Assembly (NCBI RefSeq): GCF_020536995.1
Contig: NC_068357.1
Location: 68,570,230-68,634,229, forward strand
Reading direction: 5' to 3'
DNA from: Dreissena polymorpha
Taxonomy: Eukaryota; Mollusca; Bivalvia; Myida; Dreissenidae
Length of the DNA stretch: 64,000 nucleotides
Shown: piece after piece, positions 48,030-60,800 of the stretch
How positions within the stretch are numbered: position 1 is the first letter of the stretch
Layout of the letters: each line of letters opens with the position of its first letter
Translations under genes and position numbers: made by a program
Notes under the pieces: generated by a model
The model's input: only the letters and a program-made list of their open reading frames with translations
The model's database searches: none
What the model was told of the DNA's origin: nothing

Positions 48030-50180
48030 GTATTCTATGAAGAGCAATAAGTCATACATCGTCGTTGTTCTTTGAAAATCGCGTAAGTCAAATTAGTTGC
48101 AAGTTTTTGGGTGTGAAAGCCCTTAATATGACATCTTATTTGATGCATAATTATCCTCAAGTGAGAAAATGGAGGACAACAATTGTTAAACAAATAATAA
48201 TAACTACGAAAATTTGGTTTTGTTTTGTCATGAAACCTGAAGAGACAAAAGCCGCGCGAAAACATTGTATATTACATTCAACATATTGTAAAAGCATCAA
48301 TTGTATTGTAACGTGTACATAGGGAATGCTTTTATGAAATACACGAATTAATAATTAATTCATAAATCGCATGTACAATGATTAAATGTAAAACATCTGC
48401 TAAAAACATAACTTTACCGGATAACAAGTATTTTCGCCTCACAAAAAGTCACCAAAAAAGTAAACGCGTAACCGACGTATATATATGGGCCAAAACAAAA
48501 AACACAGAAAATTCTTATATGTCTTAAATAAATGAATATAAAGTATAAACGCCTAATTAGTTATAGGTTTACACGCTATAATCATAGTAATGTCCACCGA
48601 TACTTGCTAAATACACGAAAACTAAGTTCACAGTTCGTTTCGTTTATCAGCATTGAGATGAGGCACAAAACACCTTACATGTCTAACGGATATTAACTTA
48701 AGGCCTTGCAACTTTGATCATGTATAAGAAGCCATATTTGAACACAATTACCAATCAATAAAAGAACTGTGCGACTTAACATTGAAGCTTAACGATTAAT
48801 CTGGTGCCCCGTGCATGTTGGACTACAATTTACAAATATTTAGTAGAAATAGATATTGGATAATCGCAACTGCCGATAAATGTACAAGTAAAACATGAAA
48901 AAGATTTTTTCGTTAGGTTGCATATTTTGAGCGTATGAGTAAGCATATAAAACTTATTCGCTATTGATTGATAAAAACAGGTATGCGCACAACTCACATT
49001 TTCAGAACTACTAACATAGGTTGAAAATAGCAACTCGTTCAGATGCATTATTCGCTAGTTTTATTATGATTTGGGTTGTAATCTTGACGGTTAGATAAAA
49101 AGATATTATTCATTTACGTTCATGATCTCATTATGAATAGAGCTGACTTTAATATGAATGCCTGCAGAAGATTATCATTTAAACATAGCATATTGCTCTT
49201 CCGGATTTAATTTTTTTCCTTGTGCGCATTACAAGTCTCAATTATTCTATTTCTTTGTTATAAGATGTTTAATCACACACGTAGACGTATTAGAAAATCA
49301 AAATACAAATAGAAAAATACAAAATGAGAAGTCTATATAATGGAAAATATTGCTTGAGCATAGCAGAAGACGTGTATTCCTCAGTACGCATCGCCGTAGA
49401 CGGTCCTTCCGTACATGATACAGAACTCTGAAATTAAAACAAACATGTCTTTATTCCAGACTTCAAAAACAGGCAAAATGCTATTATATATAAATATTTC
49501 AAATACAACTGGTTCCATAAAAATATGTGATAGTAAAGATAATGTGTTGTTCGTGATTAATCGTTTGTTTAGAAGCTTTTATAAAGCGTTTGATTAACCA
49601 AGCGACTGAATACTCTGTAGGGCGGAATATAAGGCATTGTATCGTTGCATTGCAGAGACCCGATTTCCTTCCATTTCAGTGAATATCCCGACAAAAACGT
49701 ACATAATCTGACATGTTAAGTAGCCAGACGTTACATGTAGAGATCGGATGAATATGAAAGTTAATGGTTATAAAAACAATATTTGTTTTGAAGAATACAA
49801 AGTGGTATACATGTATATATTATTTAGCATTCGAGCTATATAAATCAAACTACCTACTAAAATAACGTATTATCTTTAAAAAAAATCACCAATATTTTTA
49901 CAAGAGTTTTGTCGCAGACAAATCAGCTGACTTATACCGGGTCAAAGATGTCAGATTAAGCTTAAGTAGTCCATGCAAGATATGAATTTTAATGTTCACA
50001 CATTTCTGTAACCAAAGCAATCACATTGGGCGACAAAAAAGGCCATCGAGTTCATTTCGTTTATATGATCCTCTAGCCTAATCAAAGTACTGACAGTACT
50101 GGTGTGACGATGCTTTTGAGAGGATGGATATAAAAGCATCAAGTTAAGTTTATCTACATCACCACAATCACCACAATTGT
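48030..50180 (+). other. Unassigned AT-rich stretch
   Basis: I see no gene or structured repeat here. Confidence 0.45.
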
Positions 50181-50181
50181 G

Positions 50182-50440
50182 TATGATGGTACGAAAAAAA
50201 AATTTGGTACAAAAAATTTGCGAAAAAAATTTGGGTATGAAAACAAATTTGGGTACGAAAAAATATTTGGGAACCAAAAAATTGGGACCGAAACCATTTT
50301 GTGTACGAACAAAAAATTGGGGATGAAAAAAAAATTGGGTACGAACAAAAAATTGGGTACGAAAAAAAATTGGGTACGAAAAATTTTAGGTACGGAAAAA
50401 AATTGGGGGAACGGGAAAGTAGTACCTGTGGGGAACTTGA
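50182..50440 (+). repeat. GGGTACGAAAAAAATT degenerate tandem repeat, copy 2
   Basis: About a dozen GGGTACGAAAAAAAATTG-like units, ending in GTAGTACCTGTGGGGAACTT, the same tail as 47624-48022. The shared tail shows this is a dispersed element and not a random microsatellite. Confidence 0.75.
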
Positions 50441-50689
50441 CCCACACTCGCACATTTTCGGCCCTTTCCGTCAAACATCAGATAAGTTCCTCGAAGGCAA
50501 TAGTATGAATACACATTTCGGAAGCGGTAATGCGGTCCTACCTACGCGCGTCAAAATGTAAGCGAAATATGTACTTAAGTCTGTCAAGAATGATTGAATT
50601 AACGAAGAAAATCGTGTATTGATGAAGTTTTTTGAAGAAATGTGCAGAAAATATATTAAACAAGAGCTGTGTTTGTGAAACACAATGCC

Positions 50690-51020
50690 CCCTGCTGCGC
50701 AGCTTTGAACCCATATATTTTACCTTTGACCTTGAAGGATGACCTTGACCTTTCACCACTCAAAATGTGCAGCTCCATGACATACACATACATGCCGAAT
50801 ATGGAGTTGCTATCTTCAATATTGCAAAATTTGACCTTTGACCTTGAAGGATGACCTTGACCTTTCACTAATCAATATGTGCAGCTCTATGAGATACGCA
50901 TGCACGCCAATATTGAAAAAGTTATGGCCAATGTTAAAGTTTTGGGACAGACAGACAGACGCTTTATATTTGACATTTGACCTTGAAGGATGACCTTCAC
51001 CTTCACCTTTCACAACTGAA
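50690..51020 (+). repeat. Dispersed repeat rich in TGACCT half-sites
   Basis: The unit GACCTTTGACCTTGAAGGATGACCTTGACCTTTCAC type recurs three times (near 50725, 50830 and 50978, the last slightly changed), each followed by TGTGCAGCTCCATGA, with GGACAGACAGACAGACGC between the second and third. In the opposite strand TGACCT reads AGGTCA, the nuclear-receptor half-site. No coding frame is supported. Confidence 0.65.
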
Positions 51021-51998
51021 AATGTGCAGCTCCATGAGAAAGTGAAAGTGAAAGTAGAACTGTCAAAAATGAAAACCTGTCAACGTGTTGTTTTTGCTGG
51101 CACGAGAGGGCGATTACACTCAATGTGTTCACATTTTGACCATAGGCTTTGTCAATGACCTTTATAGTATGGGTAGCTTTGATATTATTTATTGCTATCA
51201 TGTAACTGCATGATTGTGTATATGTTTGCAATACACAAAGCATAAAAAATGATATAAATATACTGATTGAGCTTATAATAATCTGAGAACTATAGCCAGG
51301 TCAATTAAGGACTTAAAATACAATTTTGTGTCCTGATTTCATGAAGAAATTACCATGCATGTCCTAGATTTCAAATTCAAAGCCCTGGTGTGACACATTG
51401 GTAGCATTACCGTTAAACTGTTACCAGGCTTATGAAATTAGTTTTTATTAAACTAAGAAAATCTAAATCAGGCACTGATTTTTCTTGTTTTAATACAGTC
51501 ATAGAACAGTTGTGGCCTCTGGGTAATGACCAATTTTTGCTTACTTGTCACACCCTTAAAACTTTCCACACGTCTATAATAGCAAATCTGGATTTAGGCG
51601 ATCTTCAATGGTACATTTAAACTTTAGCTCTGTTACAAGAGTGCTGGTAAAGTCCAGTCACATATTTAAATCTAGGCCATGTCAAAATCAAAGTGTCAAA
51701 GACAAATGAAAGATGCGTTCATTAATTATTGTCCAGTTGTTTACTACTGCTGTAAGTTTTTATATAATATGACTGATGAACATCATGTGAGAGAAAATTC
51801 ACATTATCATTGTATATCAGGTTTAGCAACCTTTTAGATAACAAAGTATGCTAGTTTTCAATGTCGCTTCTGGGGATCGAACCCGTAGGGCTTTTAGGAA
51901 GATTCTGAAATTTTCGATCCCTCGAGAGCAACCAAACCAAAAATTAAGTCAAATATTGCCGACTCGGTTTTTTTAGTCGGTTCATGACGGATAATGGA

Positions 51999-52460
51999 GC
52001 TTGATTGGTCATTGTCGGCTCTGGTACTACTTACATGTACCCCGGGTACTCTTAAGTATATTTACATGTACCCTGGGTACTCTAAGTATACTTACATGTA
52101 CCCCAGGTACGGTAAATAAACGTAATTGTACTCGGTCCATATTAGACTGTACCCGAGTTGTATTCGCGCCCAAAATCCGATGTCGTAAAACGCGCAACCG
52201 ATTATCTTAAACACACTTCTCTTCAAAAAACACTGCATCAACACGCTTTTTGAGTATGTGTTCCGATAATATAGAGGGCATTCTTCAGAAAATTGACATA
52301 AATGTGTATATATAATTATTACAAAAAATAGTCGACAGCGACTGATTTAGGGTTAAATTTCCCGGGTACATTTTAGTATATTTATCTTACCCGGGATACA
52401 TGTAAGTATACTTAAGAGTACCCGGGGTACATGTACGTAGTACCCGAGCTGACAATGAAC
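51999..52460 (+). mobile_element. Foldback repeat with GGGTAC-rich inverted arms
   Basis: The left arm (TCATTGTCGGCTCTGGTACT, then ACATGTACCCCGGGTACTCT and AAGTATA) is mirrored by the right arm (rc of about 52370-52460: TCATTGTCAGCTCGGGTACT, ACATGTACCCCGGGTACTCT). Arms of about 90 bp surround about 250 bp of unique DNA. There is no coding capacity, and ends and target duplication are not exactly fixed. Confidence 0.6.
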
Positions 52461-52762
52461 AATCGAGCGATACTGGAAGGTGCAACATCTCTCACGCCCC
52501 CTAGCATCGCCTTTAGCAGTATTCAATTCTCAACAGGAAAGTGCTGGAGTCATTGATCCCGAGGGACAAGAAAAGCAATTGATTAATGTTCGAAATAAAT
52601 AATTTGATTAATGACAATTCTGTTATTTGAGCCAGGTCACAGGAAAAGCGCAGTCAAATCAGTATCCAAATAAATTATTTGTTATTGTCAGAAAAACGCT
52701 TTTAAGCAAACAGCTTTCAAGCGACTGCTGGCTGATCTAGATCCAAACTGGCCACAATCGCC

Positions 52763-52974
52763 TTAGCCCTTTGCATGCTGGGAAATTTGTCGTCTGCTTA
52801 AATGTCGTCTGCTGAATTTGTAAAATAAGCATTTTCTTCATTTTTTTTCAAAGAATACTATCAAAATAACAAACAGTTTGGATCCAGATGAGACGCCACG
52901 TTCTGTGGCGTCTCATCTGGAACCAAACTGTTTGCAAAGGCCTTTAAAATTCGGTCACGCACTGAAAGGGTTAA
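52763..52974 (+). mobile_element. Short inverted-repeat element with a GATGAGACGCC hairpin, second type
   Basis: The ends TTAGCCCTTTGCATGC and its mirror (rc TTAACCCTTTCAGTGC) enclose the hairpin AGATGAGACGCCAC...GTGGCGTCTCATCT and then ACTGTTTGCAAAGGCC. The core is shared with 19261-19486, but the outer ends differ. Confidence 0.6.
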
Positions 52975-54092
52975 TGTCTCTTTTACTGTGACACAGTTCA
53001 TTTAACTTTAAAATGATAAAATGTACTAACACTAAGAAAGAGTACTAACCAGTAAAAGTTTGAAATCAATGTTGAATCTCAGGACAGCTTGGTGATCTGC
53101 AAATCCCCGATGAAATGTTGATATCGGGTATCATAGTCATTCAATAAGTCGCAAAATGCTCGAATACAATTTATAAAGCACAATGTGACTTATATTGATA
53201 ACTAAAAATACCAGTAATCAGTATGCCAGTTTTGTCGTGTCAAGCTGTTACGATCCAGAGACCAGAAAGTCCTTCATTCACATCGAGTATTACTCCTATA
53301 AATATGAGGTCGATTTAATTCCAACTATTGTTGTCATGAGCGGAGATTTAGTGAATAAATAATTCATATATCCTAAATGACAGCTTCTAAATAGCGAAAC
53401 AAGCCAATGTATGCAGTAAGAAAGTTTTTAATCGAAACTCTCATTAAGGCGGCCATTGTTGAATGTTGAAACACGAACGACAACTCTGCTAGGAGAATGT
53501 TATCAATGCTAGGATCCTACGCAGTGGCGTATGCCCAAGGGAAGTAACTGAAAAATCGAGTTATCTCAATCGGACTGGCTCGGTCTTTTACATAGATGGC
53601 CATTGTGAATTTTTTTTAGGTGATAATCAAACCTTGGACGCTGCTGTTCCAGCATCGTCAAAAAGCACATTCATCAGCCTATCGTTATTTCTCTAGTTTT
53701 TTAATCGTACGCATTCTAGTCTTCAATTGTTCATGTAACCATAGAAACCACGTTTTTGGAAGCACAAACAATTTGAGATAAAGTAATTATTTGCCATATG
53801 ATCTTCTTTTAACTGTCATACACAATCTTCATTGATTAAATTCTGTTTCAGTTATCACATTATCTAGTTATTTTAATCGGACGAACAATCTGAAATGACG
53901 GGCATATTCCCGATTTAGACTAAAAACTTCACACCAAGTTTAATCGAATCAGCTTAAAAAATGTGGTTCCAGGATTCAGATATGTCAAACATGTTTCATC
54001 GGTAGCGGTTGAAATACCCTTAGATTGAGGCATCGAAGGTAAATAATCCAAGAATAGAAGAAAATGTTTGATACTCTAAATGATATCTGTAG
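52975..54092 (+). other. Unassigned stretch up to the duplication breakpoint
   Basis: I see no gene. At 54093 the sequence abruptly joins DNA homologous to the inverted repeat in intron 3 of copy A. Confidence 0.5.
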
Positions 54093-57000
54093 AAACAAAA
54101 CATAAAATACATCACGCTCGATGTACGACATGTCAAATGATTCTGGAACGATGGTAAACAATAGAAAAGAATGACGATTTTTAACAATCAAGTTACAATG
54201 TTTACAAATGTACATAAAAATGTAACAAAACATTCAAGAACTTGGCAAAAATTATACGGTCTGCAATATCGATTTTTACATATTCATTCACATTTACCTG
54301 TATTTCACAGCGAGCCACCTAGGCCGCGGTGGTTCACCGCGATCATGGTGGTCCACCGTGAGATCAATTTCCCGATAACGCAGAGACTGACACCGCAATT
54401 CGCCACGCGAAATCACCGTCTTCAATGGTGTATCGTGGTGAGATAGTAATTGTTCACTCTGGGCTGAATCACGGTGATGCGATGTGGATGGCAGAAATCG
54501 CGCTAGACGTAGTGTACTTGTCCTCCTGCAAACCAAGCTTAGCAAAGTAAACTTCTCGTTTATCCAACTGTGATGAACAAATGAAATTCAAACAAGATTG
54601 TTGTTAAACTTTGCTTTAGTGTAAAGCAACAACTTATTAATTCATCAGAAGACAGCAGTATCCAAAAATTATGGAAAGAACAATAAAAACACACAAACTT
54701 AAACTCCAGAATATACGTGTTGTTCATAACCCTACTGTAGACGGAAATATTACTTAAATGCATTGCGGAATTCGTTGGTTTTGCAGCTTTAACGTGATAT
54801 ATAGCTTCTATAACAAAGTTCGTTTATGTTTGTTGATGACCGACTCAATTCAGATTTGACGGAATCAATGACACTTGTATTGATAACTTTTATACACATT
54901 TACTAAACAATGGTCGATGCAGAAACAACTACAGGAAGAAATTATTCGTCAACATAGTTATATGTTATATGAGAATTTAAGAGAAACTTACCTGCTTCAA
55001 GTGCCAAAGCAGGTGCAAGAAGAACAATGGCCATATATATCAGCTATAAGTAAATAATGCGCGCAATAAATTATTTCAAAATTGGAATAAGCAAACTTCA
55101 GACACATTTTGTTCGGAGAGAAATGATTGTTTAAATCCGTAAGAATATATATTTAGGGCCAACGATTAATATCGCCGATACAATTCATAACAAGTTCACT
55201 TATATTACGAATTTCCTGTGCAGTGAACCTTCGAATTTCACTTTAAAGCTTTATTTTCAGAAACATTATTATTTTTTGTTACAAATTTGATGCATGATAT
55301 ATTAACTAAAAAAATAATTCTTAATTTTTAAAAACAAATTTAGCTTAGTTCTGGCCTTGTTGAAACTCATTTATTAATGAGAGCCCAGCCTACTTACCAT
55401 CTGCAGCATTCCCATAACAGTACCCAGTAACTGTACGGCTCTCGACTTGAATCTCCTACGGAAGTACTGAAAAGAAAACAGACCAAGCAAATATTAGCAA
55501 AGTGCAATATGTGAAAATTTAAAGGGACTGTCATCCATGACGACGAAGAAAAGAAAAGTTGTGAAATACCGTATTTTTTACAATTATTAGTTTATATAGA
55601 TTAAAATATCACGACTGGTATATGACATTACTTGAAAAAACTTTACCAATATAAAGTACAGTCAAACCTGAATTCAGCGGTCAGTCAAGGGAAATGATCA
55701 AAGTGACCGTTGTCTCAGGTGACCGTTGAATTCGGATCACAATTTTAAGAAGGTTGGTCAGTTGGTAGTATAACTACGTCGTTACCCCACCCAGTCGTTT
55801 GCATACAGTGTAAAACAGATGCTCATTGCAGTAACAGAGCATAATAACAGCATTAACTTACGCGTGTACATTGAATAATAGATAATAATATCTTTTAGAT
55901 TGATTTAATTTCATCTTGTTAAATTAAACAATGACTTTATCAACGCTGGTATAATTGTTTACTCATACATCTCATTTATTCAGTAAATAAAGCTTGTCAC
56001 GTTCCGTTGACCTCACGTCCGTAAAAGTCTAAAAAGCGGATTCGGTGTCATAAACCGATAGTACGGTGTAATTGTACCGTTCTAATTCAAAGAAATAGCG
56101 GTCATTTAATTTAGCGATAATTACTTGCAACAAGTCATAAACTCTGACATATTTTCTTTTGAAGATACCCCCACAACACCTTATAATTTGTTTACTCGCA
56201 GCGGGCCGCTTTTATAATATCATAGACAATTACCGCTTTCAGACGCTTTAAATGCAAAGTAGACGGACAAATAATGTGCTGTGTTTTTAATTTTCGCGAC
56301 TCGAGACGACTGACGCGTGACCGTTGATTTCAGGTCAAACATGAATTTTTGAGTGGAATATAGTGGCCGTTGACCGTTATGGTCAGGTGGCCGTTAAATT
56401 CAAGTGTAATATAGAGTGTTTTTCGTCGGGGGGATTCCAGACTGACCGTTGTCTGCAGGTGACCGGTAAATTCAGGTGGCCGTTAGGTCAGTTTCGACTG
56501 TATACTACATTTCGGAATAAATACATACCACCATGGCTTTTGTAGATTCCATATTACCCCAATCTCGATGAGAAGTAGACTATACGTTATCCGAACGGAA
56601 ACGGTCATTTTTCAATTAGTCTTATAATTCACAAGGTACATGTAACTACAGCTTAACCCTCTTTATAATTAGTATTCAAAGTTTATTTCAGTTTTATGTG
56701 AAGTTGATACTACACTGTCTCGCAACACTTCACTTTGCCGTTTAATCATATTCAAAAGTAAAACGTGGACTGTTTGATATTACTTGTACCCGTTTATACA
56801 TTACACTGCGATAATGATTGTCAAACAAATCTGCAAAAACTTGCAAAAGAGATAATATTTTTTAGGTTATATTAAGCACAGTTCAAATGCATTTATATAT
56901 TGTGTTAGAACGTTACTTATTTGCCCTGTAAGTACATGTATTTGGATAAAAACTGGCTACTGGAAGACATATATACAAAGGTTGGTTATGGCCTCGTACG

Positions 57001-57334
57001 AACTGCTGATACCCAAAGGATATACAAGTGGCATAATCAAGTATCACTGAATGGCGTTCGCAATCATGACGGCGACCCACATGTAATAACTCATCGTGTT
57101 GTACACATAAATCTCCAATGGCACTCCGAGTACGGAAATCGCCGACTGGTATGTAACCAATAGTGATATCGCAACCGGAACTAGATGCATGCGTCTGCTA
57201 CCAAGGAGATATTCCTCTGTCGCCTTCTGTTTCTTATAACATCCATAGTAGACGCCGATCCCGGTACAAACGAGAAAAAACTATCCCATAGCAACGTAGT
57301 CCAAGACATGGAATGAATTAACAAGGTCAGACAT
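54093..57334 (-). pseudogene. SLC5-family symporter copy B, 5' fragment
   Basis: In reverse complement this matches copy A from its ATG to inside intron 3. Exon 1 is about 56994-57334, exon 2 is 55398-55466 and exon 3 is 54992-55043, the last two with good splice sites and the expected lengths (69 and 52 bases). Exon 1 has an in-frame TAG shortly after VLDYVAMG (near 57275), where copy A reads ATG. A 4-bp deletion at the end of exon 1 removes the donor GT. Exons 4-15 are absent: homology stops at 54093, inside the left arm of the intron 3 element. This copy cannot make the transporter. Exon 2 here begins Tyr-Phe where copy A has Phe-Phe, closer to the family norm. Confidence 0.88.
55659..56500 (-). 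mobile_element. TA-flanked DNA element in intron 1 of copy B
   Basis: The left end CAGTCAAACCTGAATTCAGC and the right end (rc CAGTCGAAACTGACCTAACG) are flanked by TA on both sides (55657-55658, 56501-56502). Copy A has the uninserted site with one TA near 23370. Subterminal regions repeat TGACCGTTG...CAGGTGACCG motifs. TA duplication and the CAGT start fit a Tc1/mariner-type non-autonomous element. No transposase frame is seen. Confidence 0.78.
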
Positions 57335-57862
57335 TGTTTGTGTTTCCTTTTTTGAAATTCTAAACTGAATGGAAATAATAATACGGCTAGATATCAAGTA
57401 ATTCACTAACACCTTTAAATAAATGTAAGTGAGAATGAATTACACACTCCGATTTATTAAAAAAAATATTTTCAAAGAACCATATGGTTCACAAAGTTGA
57501 CCTCGCGATTTAGAAGCAAGAGAGCATGTAAGTTTTTGCTAAATCAAGTATATGAATACAACAAATTTGAAAAAAAATCAACTTAAATTTTAAATTAAAG
57601 AGACGCGTTTAACATTATGTTAATGCTGGACCGATGGGAAAATCTACCAGACTCACTGATTACATTACGGTGCTACTTTCGTGCGATGACCTCCGAACAA
57701 AATCAAGTAAAGACCCAAGTAAAGAGGTAGCTTGAATGAACTTTCATTTTATGTAACTATTTTTATGATTGGTGTTATTACTCATTTACTTTGCATAGGT
57801 GATATAAGACCTTCGATTATGTGACAAAATGATTGAAGTGTGTTTACGTAAACGCTTCTGTT

Positions 57863-57871
57863 TAAAAATGT
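57863..57871 (-). other. Uninserted site matching the 16-kb element target
   Basis: In reverse complement the sequence reads gcgaaatat-acattttta-aacagaagcg: one copy of the 9-mer with both flanks of the left-arm insertion joined. It fixes the ends of the 16-kb element to the base. Confidence 0.92.
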
Positions 57872-60800
57872 ATATTTCGCACATGATTGCGCATAAACAC
57901 ACAGCTCCTGCATACTTTATTTGTTGAGATAGTGTTCCACTACTTAACATTAAGGGACGTGTCAGATCAAATGTTTCTCTAATGCAACGCCGATTCCAAA
58001 TTTAATTGAAATATGTCGACAGTTAAATTCGAATTTCATGTTATGGTATTACGTGATATGTATATATATACATTTCTATTCATATACAGTGCATTACTTT
58101 GTAGGATCACATTAAATATTTGACTATCCCACTGACTTTAACATGTGGATGCATTACCTTAGCTGTAACACGATTCAACGCATTTCTGATATGCCAATTA
58201 TGTCGACATTCAAATTTTTTAAATTGTGCAGGTCAACAAACCTTATTTCAGTGTACCACTTTCAAAAATGGCAGACACACTGTCTGGGCCGGATAATCCA
58301 ACAGCAGTTCAAAGACCTTAGCGTAGTACTCGCATTGTATACACATTAGATAATTACACAATGTTTTACATTTTTCAGTCGGTGTATTTTTACAATCGCA
58401 TAGATTAGATTTTTATTTGACAATATTATATTCTCAATTCCGCAGAGGAAGTAATCCATGATAGTCCAGATGGGAAAGTCCAATCCGAGACAGATTGTTT
58501 TCGTCGTTTTATACCCTTTATTAATTTGATTATTTTTTTAATGCCGCTTACTTTTCAGTCATATAAGCAAGACAATTACTAGTTTCGTATTAATATTCAC
58601 TCTATATGTCGATGAAAGCCCAGTGGGCTATATATTTCAAGGCTCGTTTACAAATCAGGATAAAAGTAAATAATAGAATATGGACTTAATCCCGAAACAA
58701 ACACAAAATGTAGTTTTAATGGTATATGTTTCGTTGATGGTGCGCTAAATATGCTTATGTATTTGCAAAACTATTTTGATTAAACGATCGCCAAATGGTT
58801 TGTGGAAAAAGCCATTTGATCAATTTTGTCTTTAAGTAAATAAATTTAAAGTTCTTGGTAATTACACCACCTTTCCCGAGTCTCTAATAGAAATGGAATT
58901 TAGTCTTGGAAGAACAAACAGGCGGTTAAATGAAGTCGTTTATTGCTGGTTAATGGTGCGATAAATGTGCTTCTGTATTTTTAAAACACTGGAGACACAC
59001 CAAAATTGAATACCTTTGAGTAAAAACAAATAAAATGGCAATTGCAGCTGCTACAATTCAGAATTCGTCCTTAGGCTAACTTTCGTTAGTGTAGTAAACG
59101 TAAGTTAATAAGGTAGGACTCACTTTGGGTTCTAACATAATGTAGCTTCACAGCGTTCGGAACACCGTCGGTCTGTCAAACGGTCTACAGAGTTCGGCCG
59201 CCTACGACAGGATCATGCGAAATTAACTTCACCAGTGTTTGATAACATTTTTTGTTCATCGGAATATTTTCGATGGTCACATGTTCCGTTTTTCGCAGAA
59301 AACACGACATAATGTAGTATTTCCCGCTGTTATTGGTGCAAACTTAGCACTACAGATTTGTTTAACAATTTAATGTTGTGTATGTTTCAAACACAATTTC
59401 AGGAAGCATACACTTATGTGGTCGGTCTAGCTAAATTTTTACAAACCAAACCATTTAATATATTTCCCCAAATATATTCTTAAACATTTTTCTCCAAATG
59501 TGCATCCGAAAGTCACGTTTGATCTGAAAACAACGGCCACGTGTCAGTCGCGAAAATTAGTTCATTCAATATGTAAAGGGACAGCGTAAGAAAAAAAAAG
59601 CTAAAACGTGTTTTAAAAGATTTAGAAAAGCGTCAAGTCAATGACTTACTCGGACGTGCGATCAGCTTGTAAAAGATCAGTTTGGGGCGAGCGCTGAGTT
59701 ATAAACAGAGAGGCCGGGCTTTAGTGTTACAAAAGACATGGTAAAATGAGTTAGACCATATCATTGCAGAACGGGTTTAGATTTGCGCATTCCCAATTAA
59801 ACGTCTACTGATCAAGAGAGCATTATTTGTTCCTCGTGTGTAAAACGTTTAATTTAGGTAAATTTCTGGAACCCTTTCTTCTAAAGTAATATTTTAGTTT
59901 AAATCATAAACCATTATCTTCTTGGATCAATGTAAATATCATAGTAATTTTACTCTCTTTTAGCACTTAGAATATGCCAAATAAAATTAAAAACATAACT
60001 TTTACAAAGACAAACATATTGATGTGCGTATAACAAAATAACACAAAAACCTTAGCTTATATAAAGATGATACATAATATGCGATACAATCAGAACAAAG
60101 TAACATAATACTAAATTCACAGGCGACCAAAAATGTATTTGTTTCACTAACATGGCCCACAAATTAGGGTAAGTGATCGGCAAAAACATTTTATTCTTGA
60201 AAGCTACTCTAATAATGATATTTACTGTCATATATATTTTAATTATTTATTTGTTATTATTTATTTACGAAATTGAAGAGTTTGAGAGTGAAAAAAACAA
60301 CAACAACTAGCCAACATTAACGACAAACAAAATGAGCTTAATGCAAAATCATTTTCAAGAACGAAACTTTAATTTGTCGTGTTGTAGTCTTGCATTCTTT
60401 CCAATATATATAAACGGTTATGTTCTAAGCTAAGCAATTTTGTTACTTTTAAGTTGAATTAGCAAATATGAGCAAATGAAGCATACATACATGTAATTGC
60501 AAACTAACATGTGAAGTTTGTTGATATGCTCAAATTCAGCAAAAAAGCACTATTTTTAAAAAACGTTCAGGATTGGCCCCACACAAATATGAATAGGTAT
60601 GGTTGATGGAAACGCATTACCAGTATTGTTAAGTTGTGAATAAAGACAAAGTTTGTAAAATACGAAAGGATCTTGTTGCAAAAGACCATTGATTAGAAAC
60701 ATAAAGCAAGACGATATTTTTATTTGGTTGTATATTTAGAACATTTATAAAGAGTACACATTATTAACAAGAATCAAAGTGGATCACGAGAACTTTAGTA

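Noticed and set aside
51850-51900. GGGGATCGAACCCGTAGGGC as a tRNA 3' half
   Set aside because: It resembles an inverted B box, but no matching A box, stems or repeat context are found nearby.
56921-57163. 80-codon plus-strand frame over copy B exon 1 (and its twin over copy A exon 1)
   Set aside because: It is the antisense shadow of symporter exon 1.
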